Source: Rhodococcus sp. SGAir0479
GTDB lineage: Bacteria > Actinomycetota > Actinomycetes > Mycobacteriales > Mycobacteriaceae
Length of the DNA stretch: 64,000 nucleotides
Reading direction: 5' to 3'
Assembly: GCF_005484805.1 (NCBI RefSeq)
Contig: NZ_CP039432.1
Span: 4,650,001-4,714,000, forward strand
The translations under genes were made by a program, and so were the position numbers. The notes below the pieces were generated by a model. That model was given only the letters and a program-made list of their open reading frames with translations, searched no databases and was not told where the DNA came from. Positions 25,638-32,866 of the stretch are shown one piece after another (the stretch's first letter is position 1; the number at the start of each line of letters is the position of its first letter).

Positions 25638-27311
25638 ATGGGGAGCCTCAAGATTCACCCGCAGATCCGCATCGACCAGTTCAACAAGACCGGGGCCTGG
25701 ACTCCGGACACCGTCCAGCGATTACTCGCGGACCAGGTCCGCGAGCGAGGTCCGCAGCTCGCGATCGTCGACCCGGTGGACAAGTCCGAATACGTCGACG
25801 CGCTTCCACGGCGGGTCACCTGGGCGGAACTCGACGGGGAGGTCGACCGGCTCGCGGCGATGTTTCTGCAATCCGGAGTGCGCGCCGGGGCGGTGATCGG
25901 TATCCAGCTTCCGAACACCGTGGAGCAGGTGGTCGTCATCCTCGCCTCGTGGCGAGTGGGTGCGATCGTGTCACTGCTGCCGATCGACTCCACCGCGGCG
26001 GACATCGTCGAGGTGTGCAACGAGTCGTGCGCGAGTGCGTTCGTGACCGCAGCCCGCATCGGCGGCAGCCGGGGCGCCGAGCGGGTGATCTCGGTGCGGT
26101 CCCGGATACCCACGCTGCGCACGGTTTTCGGGTACGGCGTCGGTGTGCCCGACGGTGTGGTTCGCATCGGTCACGGTGTGCCCACGCCCGCGGACTCCGC
26201 CGTGGTCGCAGCCCATGTCTCCGAGCATCCGGCCGAACCCGACGACTGCATCGCGATCAGCTGGACCGGTGGGGAGGACCGACCCCTGAAGGGGACCCCG
26301 CGCGCCCACTGCGAGTCCCTGGCCATCGCGCGCGACGTGGTCGATGCGATGGGCCTGCGCGTCGACGACGTGATGCTCAACCCGTTCCCGATGATGACTG
26401 CCGTGGGGGTTGCCGGCGCGCTCCTGCCGTGGCTCGTGGCGGGGTGCGTGCTGGTCCAGCACCAGCCGTCCGACGTCGACGTGTTCCTGCGCCAGATCGC
26501 CGACGAGAAGGTGACCTGCACCGCGGGGCGGCCGTCGGTGCTGTCGGCGGTCGAGCGCCGGGAAGGGCCTGCTGTGGATCTGTCGACCCTCACCCGAATG
26601 GGCATCGAGGGCGGCTTCTCGACCGCACCGTCGGTAGGGCACTGGCGGGAGCGGTACGGCGTCCAGATCGTCAATTTCTTCGGCACGATAGAGGGTGTGA
26701 GCCTGCGATCGGATCCCGAGGTCAGCTCCGTGGAATGGCCGCATTCGCCGCTGTACCCGCGGTCCGGCGACGGACAGGGGACGGTGCTCAAGCTGGTGGA
26801 TCCGCGGACGGGAGCCGAGATCGTCGAGCCGGGGGTCGTGGGCGAGCTGCGGGTCAAGGGGCCCACCGTCTTCTCCGGCTACCTCCACCCCGCGCGCGAC
26901 CGTGATCCGTTCGACGCGGACGGGTTCCTGCTGACGGGGGACCTGTTCGTGATCGACGGCCCCGACAACGGCTATCTGCGTTTCGTCGATCGGGCGGCCG
27001 ACGTCATCCGCCGGGGTGGGTCGCTGGTCGGTTCGGTGGCGCTCGAGGCGCTGGTCGCGGCGCACCCGTCGGTGGCGGAGGTGGCGGTGATCGGTTGCCC
27101 CGACGAGCGCGGCGACGATCGGATCGTGGCGGTCGTGACCTGCAGGCCCGGCACGGCGCTCAGCCTCGAGGAGATCGTGGCGCTTCTCGAAGCCCGCGGT
27201 GTCGACCCGGAGCAGACCCCGCAGCGTCTCGTCATCGCCAAGCGCTTGCCGCGTGATCGGTCCGGCAGGGTTCTCAAGCGGGAGCTGCGGCACCAACTCG
27301 CGCGGGGGTGA
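25638..27311 (+). CDS. Adenylate-forming (acyl-CoA synthetase-like) enzyme
   Basis: This 557-residue member of the AMP-dependent synthetase superfamily probably activates a carboxylic acid. Core motifs are present but altered. The phosphate loop reads SWTGGEDRPLKGTP instead of TSGTTGxPKG, A5 reads NFFGTIEG, and A7 is LLTGDLFVID. A8 is YLRFVDRAADVIRRGG with Asp replacing the usual Gly. The catalytic A10 lysine is kept in RSGRVLKRELR. The N-terminus (IHPQIRIDQFNKTGAWT) recalls cyclohexanecarboxylate-type ligases. Substrate unknown. ATG 25638 was chosen for the AGAAGGGA ribosome site upstream. Confidence 0.82.
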   Translation: MGSLKIHPQIRIDQFNKTGAWTPDTVQRLLADQVRERGPQLAIVDPVDKSEYVDALPRRVTWAELDGEVDRLAAMFLQSGVRAGAVIGIQLPNTVEQVVVILASWRVGAIVSLLPIDSTAADIVEVCNESCASAFVTAARIGGSRGAERVISVRSRIPTLRTVFGYGVGVPDGVVRIGHGVPTPADSAVVAAHVSEHPAEPDDCIAISWTGGEDRPLKGTPRAHCESLAIARDVVDAMGLRVDDVMLNPFPMMTAVGVAGALLPWLVAGCVLVQHQPSDVDVFLRQIADEKVTCTAGRPSVLSAVERREGPAVDLSTLTRMGIEGGFSTAPSVGHWRERYGVQIVNFFGTIEGVSLRSDPEVSSVEWPHSPLYPRSGDGQGTVLKLVDPRTGAEIVEPGVVGELRVKGPTVFSGYLHPARDRDPFDADGFLLTGDLFVIDGPDNGYLRFVDRAADVIRRGGSLVGSVALEALVAAHPSVAEVAVIGCPDERGDDRIVAVVTCRPGTALSLEEIVALLEARGVDPEQTPQRLVIAKRLPRDRSGRVLKRELRHQLARG

Positions 27312-27367
27312 AGTCGCTGCACGGCGGGCGCGGAACACCCCGCGCCTGCCGTGTGTTCGAATGCCTC

Positions 27368-28129
27368 GTGACCATCGAGAGCAACGCCCGTGCCGCCGAC
27401 CAGTCCGGGACTCCCGCGCCCCACGTCGAGATCGAGGTGTGGTCGGATGTCGCCTGCCCGTGGTGTTACATCGGCAAACGCCGGTTCGCGTCCGCGTTGG
27501 CCGCCTTCCCACAGCGGGACCGGGTGGCGGTGGTGTGGCGGGCGTACCAACTCGCGCCGGACACCCCGGTCGGAGCGCGGCGCGGCGAGCTCGAGGTGCT
27601 CGTCGAGCACAAGGGCATGCCGGCCGACCAGGTGCGGCAGATGTTCCGGCACGTCGCGGCCACGGCGGCTGCGGACGGGTTGGTCATGGATTTCGACACG
27701 GTGATCGCGGCCAACACGTTCGACGCGCATCGACTGCTGCACCTGGCAGGGGACCGGCAGGACGCCCTGCTTGAGGCGCTGTTCAGGGCGCACTTCGCGG
27801 ACGGCGCGGTGATCGACGATCGGGTGGTGCTGGCGCAGCTCGCGGCCGGTGTCGGGATGGACGGCGACGAGGTCGCCGCGGCACTCGACGGCGATGCCGG
27901 TGCCGATGCGGTGCACGCCGACCTCGCCGCCGCTCGCAGCCTCGGGGTGACGGGTGTGCCGTTCTTCGTTGCGGATCGGCGCCTGGCGGTGTCCGGCGCG
28001 CAGCCGCAGGAGATCTTCACGGAGCTGCTGCGGCAGGCGGTCGAGCACGCCGACGGCGCGCGGGCGCAGGACGGTGCAGCCCTCGACGCGGACGCCGAGG
28101 GCTGCACCGACGATTCGTGTGCTGTCTGA
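27368..28129 (+). CDS. DsbA-family oxidoreductase, FrnE-like
   Basis: This ~253-residue thioredoxin-fold protein has the active site CPWC in EIEVWSDVACPWCYIGKRRF, the YQLAPDTP and NTFDAHRLLHLA segments, and the cis-Pro loop GVTGVPFFV of FrnE/DsbA proteins. No signal peptide is visible, so it is cytoplasmic, like most FrnE proteins. A C-terminal CTDDSC pair may add redox chemistry. GTG 27368 was chosen; GTG 27308, overlapping the previous stop, would add 20 residues. It converges on cbtA copy 2 with a 1-nt gap. Confidence 0.88.
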   Translation: MTIESNARAADQSGTPAPHVEIEVWSDVACPWCYIGKRRFASALAAFPQRDRVAVVWRAYQLAPDTPVGARRGELEVLVEHKGMPADQVRQMFRHVAATAAADGLVMDFDTVIAANTFDAHRLLHLAGDRQDALLEALFRAHFADGAVIDDRVVLAQLAAGVGMDGDEVAAALDGDAGADAVHADLAAARSLGVTGVPFFVADRRLAVSGAQPQEIFTELLRQAVEHADGARAQDGAALDADAEGCTDDSCAV

Positions 28130-28130
28130 G

Positions 28131-28922
28131 TCAGGCGCGGCGGCCGGCGCGTTCGGTGAGGAACGCGAAGGCCAGTCCGAGCGCGAGCCACACACTCGCC
28201 TGCGTTGCCAGCGACGAGATCCGGAACTGCCACAGCAGGGTGGCCGGGAAGTCCGCGCCCACCTCGTCGATCCCGGGCAGGGCGAGGTAGCCCACCGCGA
28301 CCACGACGAGGAACGCCGCAGTCTGTCCGACCGTGCGAACGGACACGAGGTCCTGGTGGCGCAGGAGTCGTCCCACACCGACGGCCGCGGCTACCGCGAT
28401 CAGACCGAGCAGGACGGCGCCGAGCCACAGCAGTGTCCGCTCGTCGATCGTGTCCGGATCACCGACGGCCGGCGGGTTCGCCGGATACATGAAGAACGGG
28501 ACGGCTTCGATTGCCAGCCAACCACATCCGGCCACGACAGCGGCCAGGGTCGGGCCCGGTAACGCGGTGAACCGGCGCGCGTAGTGCACGACGACCGCGA
28601 AGATCGCCCCGAGCGCGATCCCGGCCAGTGTGGTGGCGAGGAACAGGCCGACGCGCTGTCCGGTGCGGCTGACGAGCGCATCGTCGCCGTGGGTGTGCGC
28701 GTCCTCCGGCGCTGGACCCGTGTGTTCGGCTGGCGCAGAGGCACTCTCGTGAGGGCCCGGATGCGGGGCGGTGGCCGATTCCTCGATCTCGATGGCCGCC
28801 TGCACGTGCGGCTCACCGAGGGTGAAGGCGACCACGCCGCCCGCCAGACCGGCGATCAGTCCGGCCAACAGACCGCGGACGAGAAGTGTTCGGAGGCTTT
28901 CGGAGAGGGTCGTCAGTGGCAC
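28131..28922 (-). CDS. cbtA: CbtA, cobalt transporter subunit (copy 2)
   Basis: This 263-residue paralogue of the protein at 24227-25045 has the same helices, the motif MYPANPPAVGDPDTIDERT and a His-rich loop (HPGPHES, DAHTHGDD). Overall sequence is clearly homologous but diverged in the loops. GTG 28922 lies 10 nt inside cbtB, the same overlap as copy 1, which supports duplication of the whole pair. It is probably controlled by the cobalamin riboswitch upstream of its cbtB. Confidence 0.9.
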   Translation of the reverse strand: MPLTTLSESLRTLLVRGLLAGLIAGLAGGVVAFTLGEPHVQAAIEIEESATAPHPGPHESASAPAEHTGPAPEDAHTHGDDALVSRTGQRVGLFLATTLAGIALGAIFAVVVHYARRFTALPGPTLAAVVAGCGWLAIEAVPFFMYPANPPAVGDPDTIDERTLLWLGAVLLGLIAVAAAVGVGRLLRHQDLVSVRTVGQTAAFLVVVAVGYLALPGIDEVGADFPATLLWQFRISSLATQASVWLALGLAFAFLTERAGRRA

Positions 28923-29107
28923 GGCAGACCCAGCAGGTGCCGACCGTCATGCATCAGTTCGTGCATGTACATGCCACTGCGGGAGACGGCGCCCTGGTCG
29001 AAGCCGACCAGATACAGCGCCAGCATTGCGAGCAGCACCACTGCTGCGGCGACGAGCGCGACCGCGGCCGAGTCGGCCGACCTGTCGGGTGAGAAGACGA
29101 TAGCCAT
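28913..29107 (-). CDS. cbtB: CbtB, cobalt transporter small subunit (copy 2)
   Basis: This 64-residue protein has one transmembrane helix and the C-terminal GMYMHELMHDGRHLLGLPCH. Its last ~30 residues differ from copy 1 at one position (Ser for Thr). AGGAGG precedes ATG 29107 as in copy 1. The 5' untranslated region contains the cobalamin riboswitch. Confidence 0.9.
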   Translation of the reverse strand: MAIVFSPDRSADSAAVALVAAAVVLLAMLALYLVGFDQGAVSRSGMYMHELMHDGRHLLGLPCH

Positions 29108-29144
29108 CGATGCCTCCTGGGATTTCGCGTCCCTGTCGGATCCG

Positions 29145-29285
29145 TGCGATGGCCGAAGTGTCTGGCTCTCGAGGACTGGCCTCGAACACAGTGGCGCGAC
29201 CGCTCCGGAATGGCACCGGATTACGTCGATCCATCGCTTTGTCGAGCGAACTTTGACACCCCGCAGGTCACGGTGTCAATCCCTG
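29145..29285 (-). promoter_or_regulatory. Cobalamin riboswitch
   Basis: Read on the minus strand the region contains GGTGCCATTCCGGAGCGGTC, the core GCCACTGTG (complement of 29189-29195), then a hairpin GAGG-CCAGT-CCTC and the B12-box-like GAGAGCCAGACACTTCGG (complement of 29153-29170). These occur in the order and spacing of actinobacterial cobalamin riboswitches. The cbtB start is about 40 nt further on. High adenosylcobalamin would be expected to reduce cobalt uptake by this copy. Outer boundaries are approximate. Confidence 0.75.
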
Positions 29286-29322
29286 GGATCGGCACCGTGA
29301 CCGCCGGTGTCCTGCGCCGCCG

Positions 29323-29341
29323 GGCCCGGAAAGCCCGGGCC
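29323..29341 (-). terminator. Hairpin after mhuD
   Basis: A 7-bp GC stem (GGCCCGG/CCGGGCC) with a 5-nt loop lies just after the mhuD stop on its coding strand. No U-tract follows. Confidence 0.4.
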
Positions 29342-29348
29342 GGACGAC

Positions 29349-29663
29349 TCAGGATTCGGGGCGGGCCGCTACGTCCAGAACCACCTCGAACTCGAGCAGC
29401 GACGCTCCCGAGGCGACCGGCTTGGCGCGCTCGCCGGCGTGCGCTTCGCGGGCGGGACCGCTGGCCCATGCCTGGAACGCCTCGTCGGACTCCCACTGCG
29501 TCACCACGAAGTAGCGGTCCTCGCCCTTGACCGGACGCAGGAGCTGGAATCCGAGGAAGCCGGGGGAGTTCTCGACCGCGTGTGCGCGATTGGCGAACCG
29601 CTTCTCGAGTTCGGGGCCGGCGCCCTCGGGCACCTCGATTGCATTGATCTTCACGACAGCCAT
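29349..29663 (-). CDS. mhuD: MhuD-type heme-degrading monooxygenase
   Basis: This 104-residue ABM-fold protein matches M. tuberculosis MhuD (Rv3592), which breaks down heme to mycobilin and iron. Nearly the whole sequence is recognisable (VVKINAIEVP, ENSPGFLGFQLLRPVKGE, ASLLEFEVVLDV), and the functional residues are at the same numbers: Asn7, Trp66 and His75. ATG 29663 is predicted leaderless. It marks the return to the conserved backbone to the right of the cobalt island. Confidence 0.93.
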   Translation of the reverse strand: MAVVKINAIEVPEGAGPELEKRFANRAHAVENSPGFLGFQLLRPVKGEDRYFVVTQWESDEAFQAWASGPAREAHAGERAKPVASGASLLEFEVVLDVAARPES

Positions 29664-29670
29664 GCACGCG

Positions 29671-29676
29671 AGGGTA
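29671..29676 (-). promoter_or_regulatory. -10 element, leaderless mhuD
   Basis: On the minus strand TACCCT is 7 nt upstream of ATG 29663. Confidence 0.5.
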
Positions 29677-29718
29677 CTCCGGGGACATCGGTTCTCCCCG
29701 TGTCCGCGGGCGGTGGGC

Positions 29719-29724
29719 TACCGT
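29719..29724 (+). promoter_or_regulatory. -10 element, leaderless alpha/beta hydrolase
   Basis: TACCGT lies 7 nt before GTG 29732. It sits in the short divergent region shared with mhuD. Confidence 0.5.
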
Positions 29725-29731
29725 CGGTTCC

Positions 29732-30469
29732 GTGTTGCACGACGAGGGTGGGACGGGTCGGCCGATACTGCTGCTGCACGGGCTGATGGGCAGTGCCCGC
29801 ACGTGGTCCCGGCACGTGTCGTGGCTGCGCGAGCACGGCCACGTCTACACGTTCGACGCCGCCGGCCACGGCCGCCCGATCGACGGCGATCCCACGACCG
29901 AACTGTTCGTCGCCGATCTCGCCGCCGCACTCGACGGGCTCGACGATCCGCTCACCGTCATCGGTCACTCGATGGGCGCCCTGCACGCGTGGTGCTTCGC
30001 CGCCGCTCATCCGCACCGGGTCCGCGCCCTCGTCCTCGAGGACATGGCCCCGGACTTCCGTGGTCGGACCGCCGGGGACTGGGCCACAATGGTTTCCGCG
30101 TGGCCGCAGCCGTTCCCCTCGGAGGAGTCCGTGATCGCGTACTTCGGCGAGGTCGCCGGCCGGTACTTCCTCGACTCGTTCGAGAAGCGCCCCGACGGCT
30201 GGTATCTGCACGGAAGCGTCGAGACGTTCCGGGACATCTCGGAGGAATGGGGCCGCCGCGACTTCTGGGCGCAGTGGGACGCGGTGCGGGTGCCCGCGCT
30301 GCTCATCGAGGGCGAGTACACCATCACGCCCGAGGGACAGATGCGCCGCATGCTCGAGGGGCACGACGCCCGCTACGTGTGGGTCGCGCAGGCCGGGCAC
30401 CTCGTCCACGACGACCAACCCGGAACGTACCGCGCCGCCGTCGAGCAGTTCCTGACGTCCCTGGACTGA
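29732..30469 (+). CDS. Alpha/beta hydrolase
   Basis: This 245-residue hydrolase has the oxyanion segment LLLHGLMGS, the nucleophile elbow GHSMGA (Ser80), a cap region rich in aromatic residues (residues ~115-175) and the catalytic His in QAGHLVHDD. It occupies the Rv3591c position between mhuD and mutY. Substrate unknown. GTG 29732 is supported by the leaderless promoter. Confidence 0.9.
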   Translation: MLHDEGGTGRPILLLHGLMGSARTWSRHVSWLREHGHVYTFDAAGHGRPIDGDPTTELFVADLAAALDGLDDPLTVIGHSMGALHAWCFAAAHPHRVRALVLEDMAPDFRGRTAGDWATMVSAWPQPFPSEESVIAYFGEVAGRYFLDSFEKRPDGWYLHGSVETFRDISEEWGRRDFWAQWDAVRVPALLIEGEYTITPEGQMRRMLEGHDARYVWVAQAGHLVHDDQPGTYRAAVEQFLTSLD

Positions 30470-30473
30470 CCCG

Positions 30474-31373
30474 TCAGCGGCCGCCCTCACCGGCCAGCGC
30501 GAACAGCCCGTCCTCGGTCTGCTCGATCAGGCCGTCCACCAGCAGCGAGTCCAGCGCCCGGTCCCGCTGTCCGGGGTCGCTGAGCCACACCAGGTCGAGG
30601 GCGGCCCGCTCCACCGGATGGACGCTGCCGCGCAGCACGTCCATCAGCTTGCCGCGCACCTGGCGATCGGTGCCCGCGAACTTCTGCACCTTGCGGGGCT
30701 CACCGGTGTAGGCGGGCCGCCCGGCCTCCACCCACGCGCAGCGCGGCAGGGGGCAGCGGTCGCAGGCGGGGGTGCGGGCGGTGCACACCGTCGCACCCAG
30801 CTCCATGAGGGCGGCCGAGAACCGCGCGGCGCGCTCGCGGGTACGGGGCAGGAGCGCCTCGACGTCGGCCAGATCGCGCCTGGCCGACGGGTTGCCCTGG
30901 TCCGCTCGGCCGTGCACGGCGCGCGCGACCACACGGCGAACGTTGGTGTCCACGACGGGAACCCGGTGTCCGTACGCGAAGCACGCGACGGCGCGGGCGG
31001 TGTAGTCGCCGATGCCGGGCAGGCTCAGCAGGACGTCGACGTCGGCGGGCACCACGTCACCGTGCTCGCTCGCCAGCACGCCCGCGCACTCGTGCAGGCG
31101 CAGCGCGCGGCGCGGATAGCCGAGCTTGCCCCATGCGCGCAGGACGTCCGCCTGGCTCGACGCCGCCATCAGCGACGGCACGGGCCAGCGGCGCACCCAC
31201 TCCTCCCAGATCGGCGCGACCCGTACGACGGGAGTCTGCTGCAGCATGATCTCGCTCATCAGGATGTGCCACGCGGTCACCCCGTCGCGTCGCCACGGCA
31301 GATCGCGGGCCTGTTCGTCGTACCACCGCAGCAACGCCGAACCGTCCACTGACGCCGAAGACCCCGAAGACAC
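30474..31373 (-). CDS. mutY: A/G-specific adenine glycosylase
   Basis: MutY removes adenine mispaired with 8-oxoguanine. The ~299-residue protein has the catalytic Glu in EIMLQQTPV, the helix-hairpin-helix LPGIGDYTARAV, the catalytic Asp in VVDTNVRRVV, and the 4Fe-4S cysteines in VCTARTPACDRCPLPRC. The C-terminal region is shorter than in E. coli MutY. The start is uncertain: GTG 31373 is used here, with GTG 31385 and GTG 31349 as alternatives. It is convergent with the hydrolase. Confidence 0.93.
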   Translation of the reverse strand: MSSGSSASVDGSALLRWYDEQARDLPWRRDGVTAWHILMSEIMLQQTPVVRVAPIWEEWVRRWPVPSLMAASSQADVLRAWGKLGYPRRALRLHECAGVLASEHGDVVPADVDVLLSLPGIGDYTARAVACFAYGHRVPVVDTNVRRVVARAVHGRADQGNPSARRDLADVEALLPRTRERAARFSAALMELGATVCTARTPACDRCPLPRCAWVEAGRPAYTGEPRKVQKFAGTDRQVRGKLMDVLRGSVHPVERAALDLVWLSDPGQRDRALDSLLVDGLIEQTEDGLFALAGEGGR

Positions 31374-31458
31374 CGAACTTCTCACCCTTCTCCGTTCACC
31401 ACTCGGGCTTTCGTCGTCCAATCGAGACGGCGGACGGAGGAGGGTGCACAATTGCCCC

Positions 31459-32085
31459 ATGCCGAACTCCAACCCGATCTCCGCTTGGAAAGCCCTCAAG
31501 CAGGGTAACGAGCGATTCGTCAGCGGTACCCCGCTGCATCCGAGCCAGGGTGTTGCCGACCGTGCCAAGTTGGTCGACGCCCAGCACCCGACTGCCGTGA
31601 TCTTCGGCTGTGGCGACTCCCGTGTCGCCGCCGAGATCATCTTCGACCAGGGCCTCGGCGACATGTTCGTCGTCCGCACCGCCGGCCACGTGATCGACAG
31701 CGCCGTCCTCGGCTCCATCGAGTACGCCGTCGCGGTCCTCAACGTGCCGCTCGTGGTCGTGTTCGGTCACGACAGCTGCGGCGCCGTCAAGGCCACGCTC
31801 GACGCCCTCGACAACGGTGCCATCCCGGCCGGGTTCATCCGTGACGTCGTCGAGCGCGTCTCGCCCTCGATCCTGATGGGGCGCCGCGAAGGTCTGTCGA
31901 CGGTCGACGAGCTCGAGGGCCGCCACGTCGTCGAGACCGGTTCGCTGCTGATGCAGCGCTCGCGGATCATCTCGGAGGCCGTCGAGGCCGGCAAGTGCGC
32001 CATCGTCGGTGTCACGTACAAGCTCTCGGACGGCGACATCAAGCTGCAGAGCGTCCAGGGTGACGTCGGAGAGCCGGCCGTCTGA
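31459..32085 (+). CDS. canB: Beta-carbonic anhydrase
   Basis: This 208-residue beta-class carbonic anhydrase interconverts CO2 and bicarbonate. Zinc ligands are Cys51 and Asp53 (FGCGDSRV), His104 and Cys107 (GHDSCGAV). It takes the Rv3588c position. Relatives in thiocyanate-degrading Thiobacillus hydrolyse carbonyl sulfide, but no COS-specific residues can be judged here. A CACAAT hexamer 6 nt before ATG 31459 could make it leaderless, although it lacks the first T. Confidence 0.94.
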   Translation: MPNSNPISAWKALKQGNERFVSGTPLHPSQGVADRAKLVDAQHPTAVIFGCGDSRVAAEIIFDQGLGDMFVVRTAGHVIDSAVLGSIEYAVAVLNVPLVVVFGHDSCGAVKATLDALDNGAIPAGFIRDVVERVSPSILMGRREGLSTVDELEGRHVVETGSLLMQRSRIISEAVEAGKCAIVGVTYKLSDGDIKLQSVQGDVGEPAV

Positions 32086-32178
32086 GAACCGCGGGGCCCG
32101 GGGCGCAGCGTGGTGGACACGACTGCGCCGCCGGGCGACACGCCGGTACCGCTGAAGCAAGGGCAGGACGCATGGAAT

Positions 32179-32184
32179 TACGGT
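32179..32184 (+). promoter_or_regulatory. -10 element, leaderless membrane-anchored protein
   Basis: TACGGT lies 6 nt before GTG 32191 and no ribosome-binding site is visible. Confidence 0.5.
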
Positions 32185-32190
32185 TGACTC

Positions 32191-32862
32191 GTGCTTGAAC
32201 CGAACGGACCGTTGCCCCCCGAGATCTACCGGCGTCGGCGGGTGGCCGCGGTAGTCGCGATCGTCGTCGTGCTCGGATTGATCGTGTGGATCGTCTCGTC
32301 GCTCACCGGCGGCGATTCGTCGGACTCGTCGGCCGCCGCCGAGACGTCCGCCCTCACCGAGACCTCGGAGGCGGCGCCGTCCTCGTCCGAGGAGAAGCCG
32401 TCGGAGTCCGCCGCGGCGTCGTCGACCAGCACGTCCGCCTCCGCGACGTCCACGAGTGGCGCCGCGTCGGCACAGTGCTCGGACCAGTCGCTCGCGATCA
32501 AGGCGACGCCGGATCAGCCGCAGTACAAGATCGGTGACGAGCCGAGCTTCACCGTGGCGATCACCAACATCGGCACCGCCAAGTGCGAACGCAACCTGGG
32601 CTCGGGTCTGCAGCAGGCGCTCGTGTACACCCTCGACGGCAACAAGCGGCTGTGGTCGAACGTCGACTGCTACCCGGATGCCGAGCCGGCCGTGCAGGTG
32701 CTCGAGCCCGGCGGGCAGGCCCGGTTCACCGTGAAGTGGTCCGGCAAGACGTCGGATCCGGGCTGCACCACCACCCGCAACCAGGTGGCCCCGGGCGCCT
32801 ACACGCTGGTCGCGCAGCTCGGTGAGCTGCGCAGCGCGCCCGAGCCGTTCAACTTCTCCTGA
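32191..32862 (+). CDS. Membrane-anchored exported protein (Rv3587c position)
   Basis: This 223-residue protein has a short cytoplasmic start with RRRR, one signal-anchor helix (VAAVVAIVVVLGLIVWIVSSL), a Ser/Ala/Glu-rich linker (residues ~42-95) and a folded extracytoplasmic domain. That domain has four Cys likely forming disulfides (AQCSDQS, AKCERN, VDCYPD, PGCTTT). The domain looks like a beta sandwich (FTVAITNIGTAKC, ARFTVKWSG). Function unknown. It is convergent with disA. Confidence 0.8.
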   Translation: MLEPNGPLPPEIYRRRRVAAVVAIVVVLGLIVWIVSSLTGGDSSDSSAAAETSALTETSEAAPSSSEEKPSESAAASSTSTSASATSTSGAASAQCSDQSLAIKATPDQPQYKIGDEPSFTVAITNIGTAKCERNLGSGLQQALVYTLDGNKRLWSNVDCYPDAEPAVQVLEPGGQARFTVKWSGKTSDPGCTTTRNQVAPGAYTLVAQLGELRSAPEPFNFS

Positions 32863-32866
32863 GCCG

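Noticed and set aside
31459-32085. canB as a dedicated carbonyl sulfide hydrolase for the thiocyanate pathway
   Set aside because: The gene is in its conserved housekeeping place (Rv3588c position), and nothing in the visible sequence separates COS hydrolase from ordinary carbonic anhydrase.
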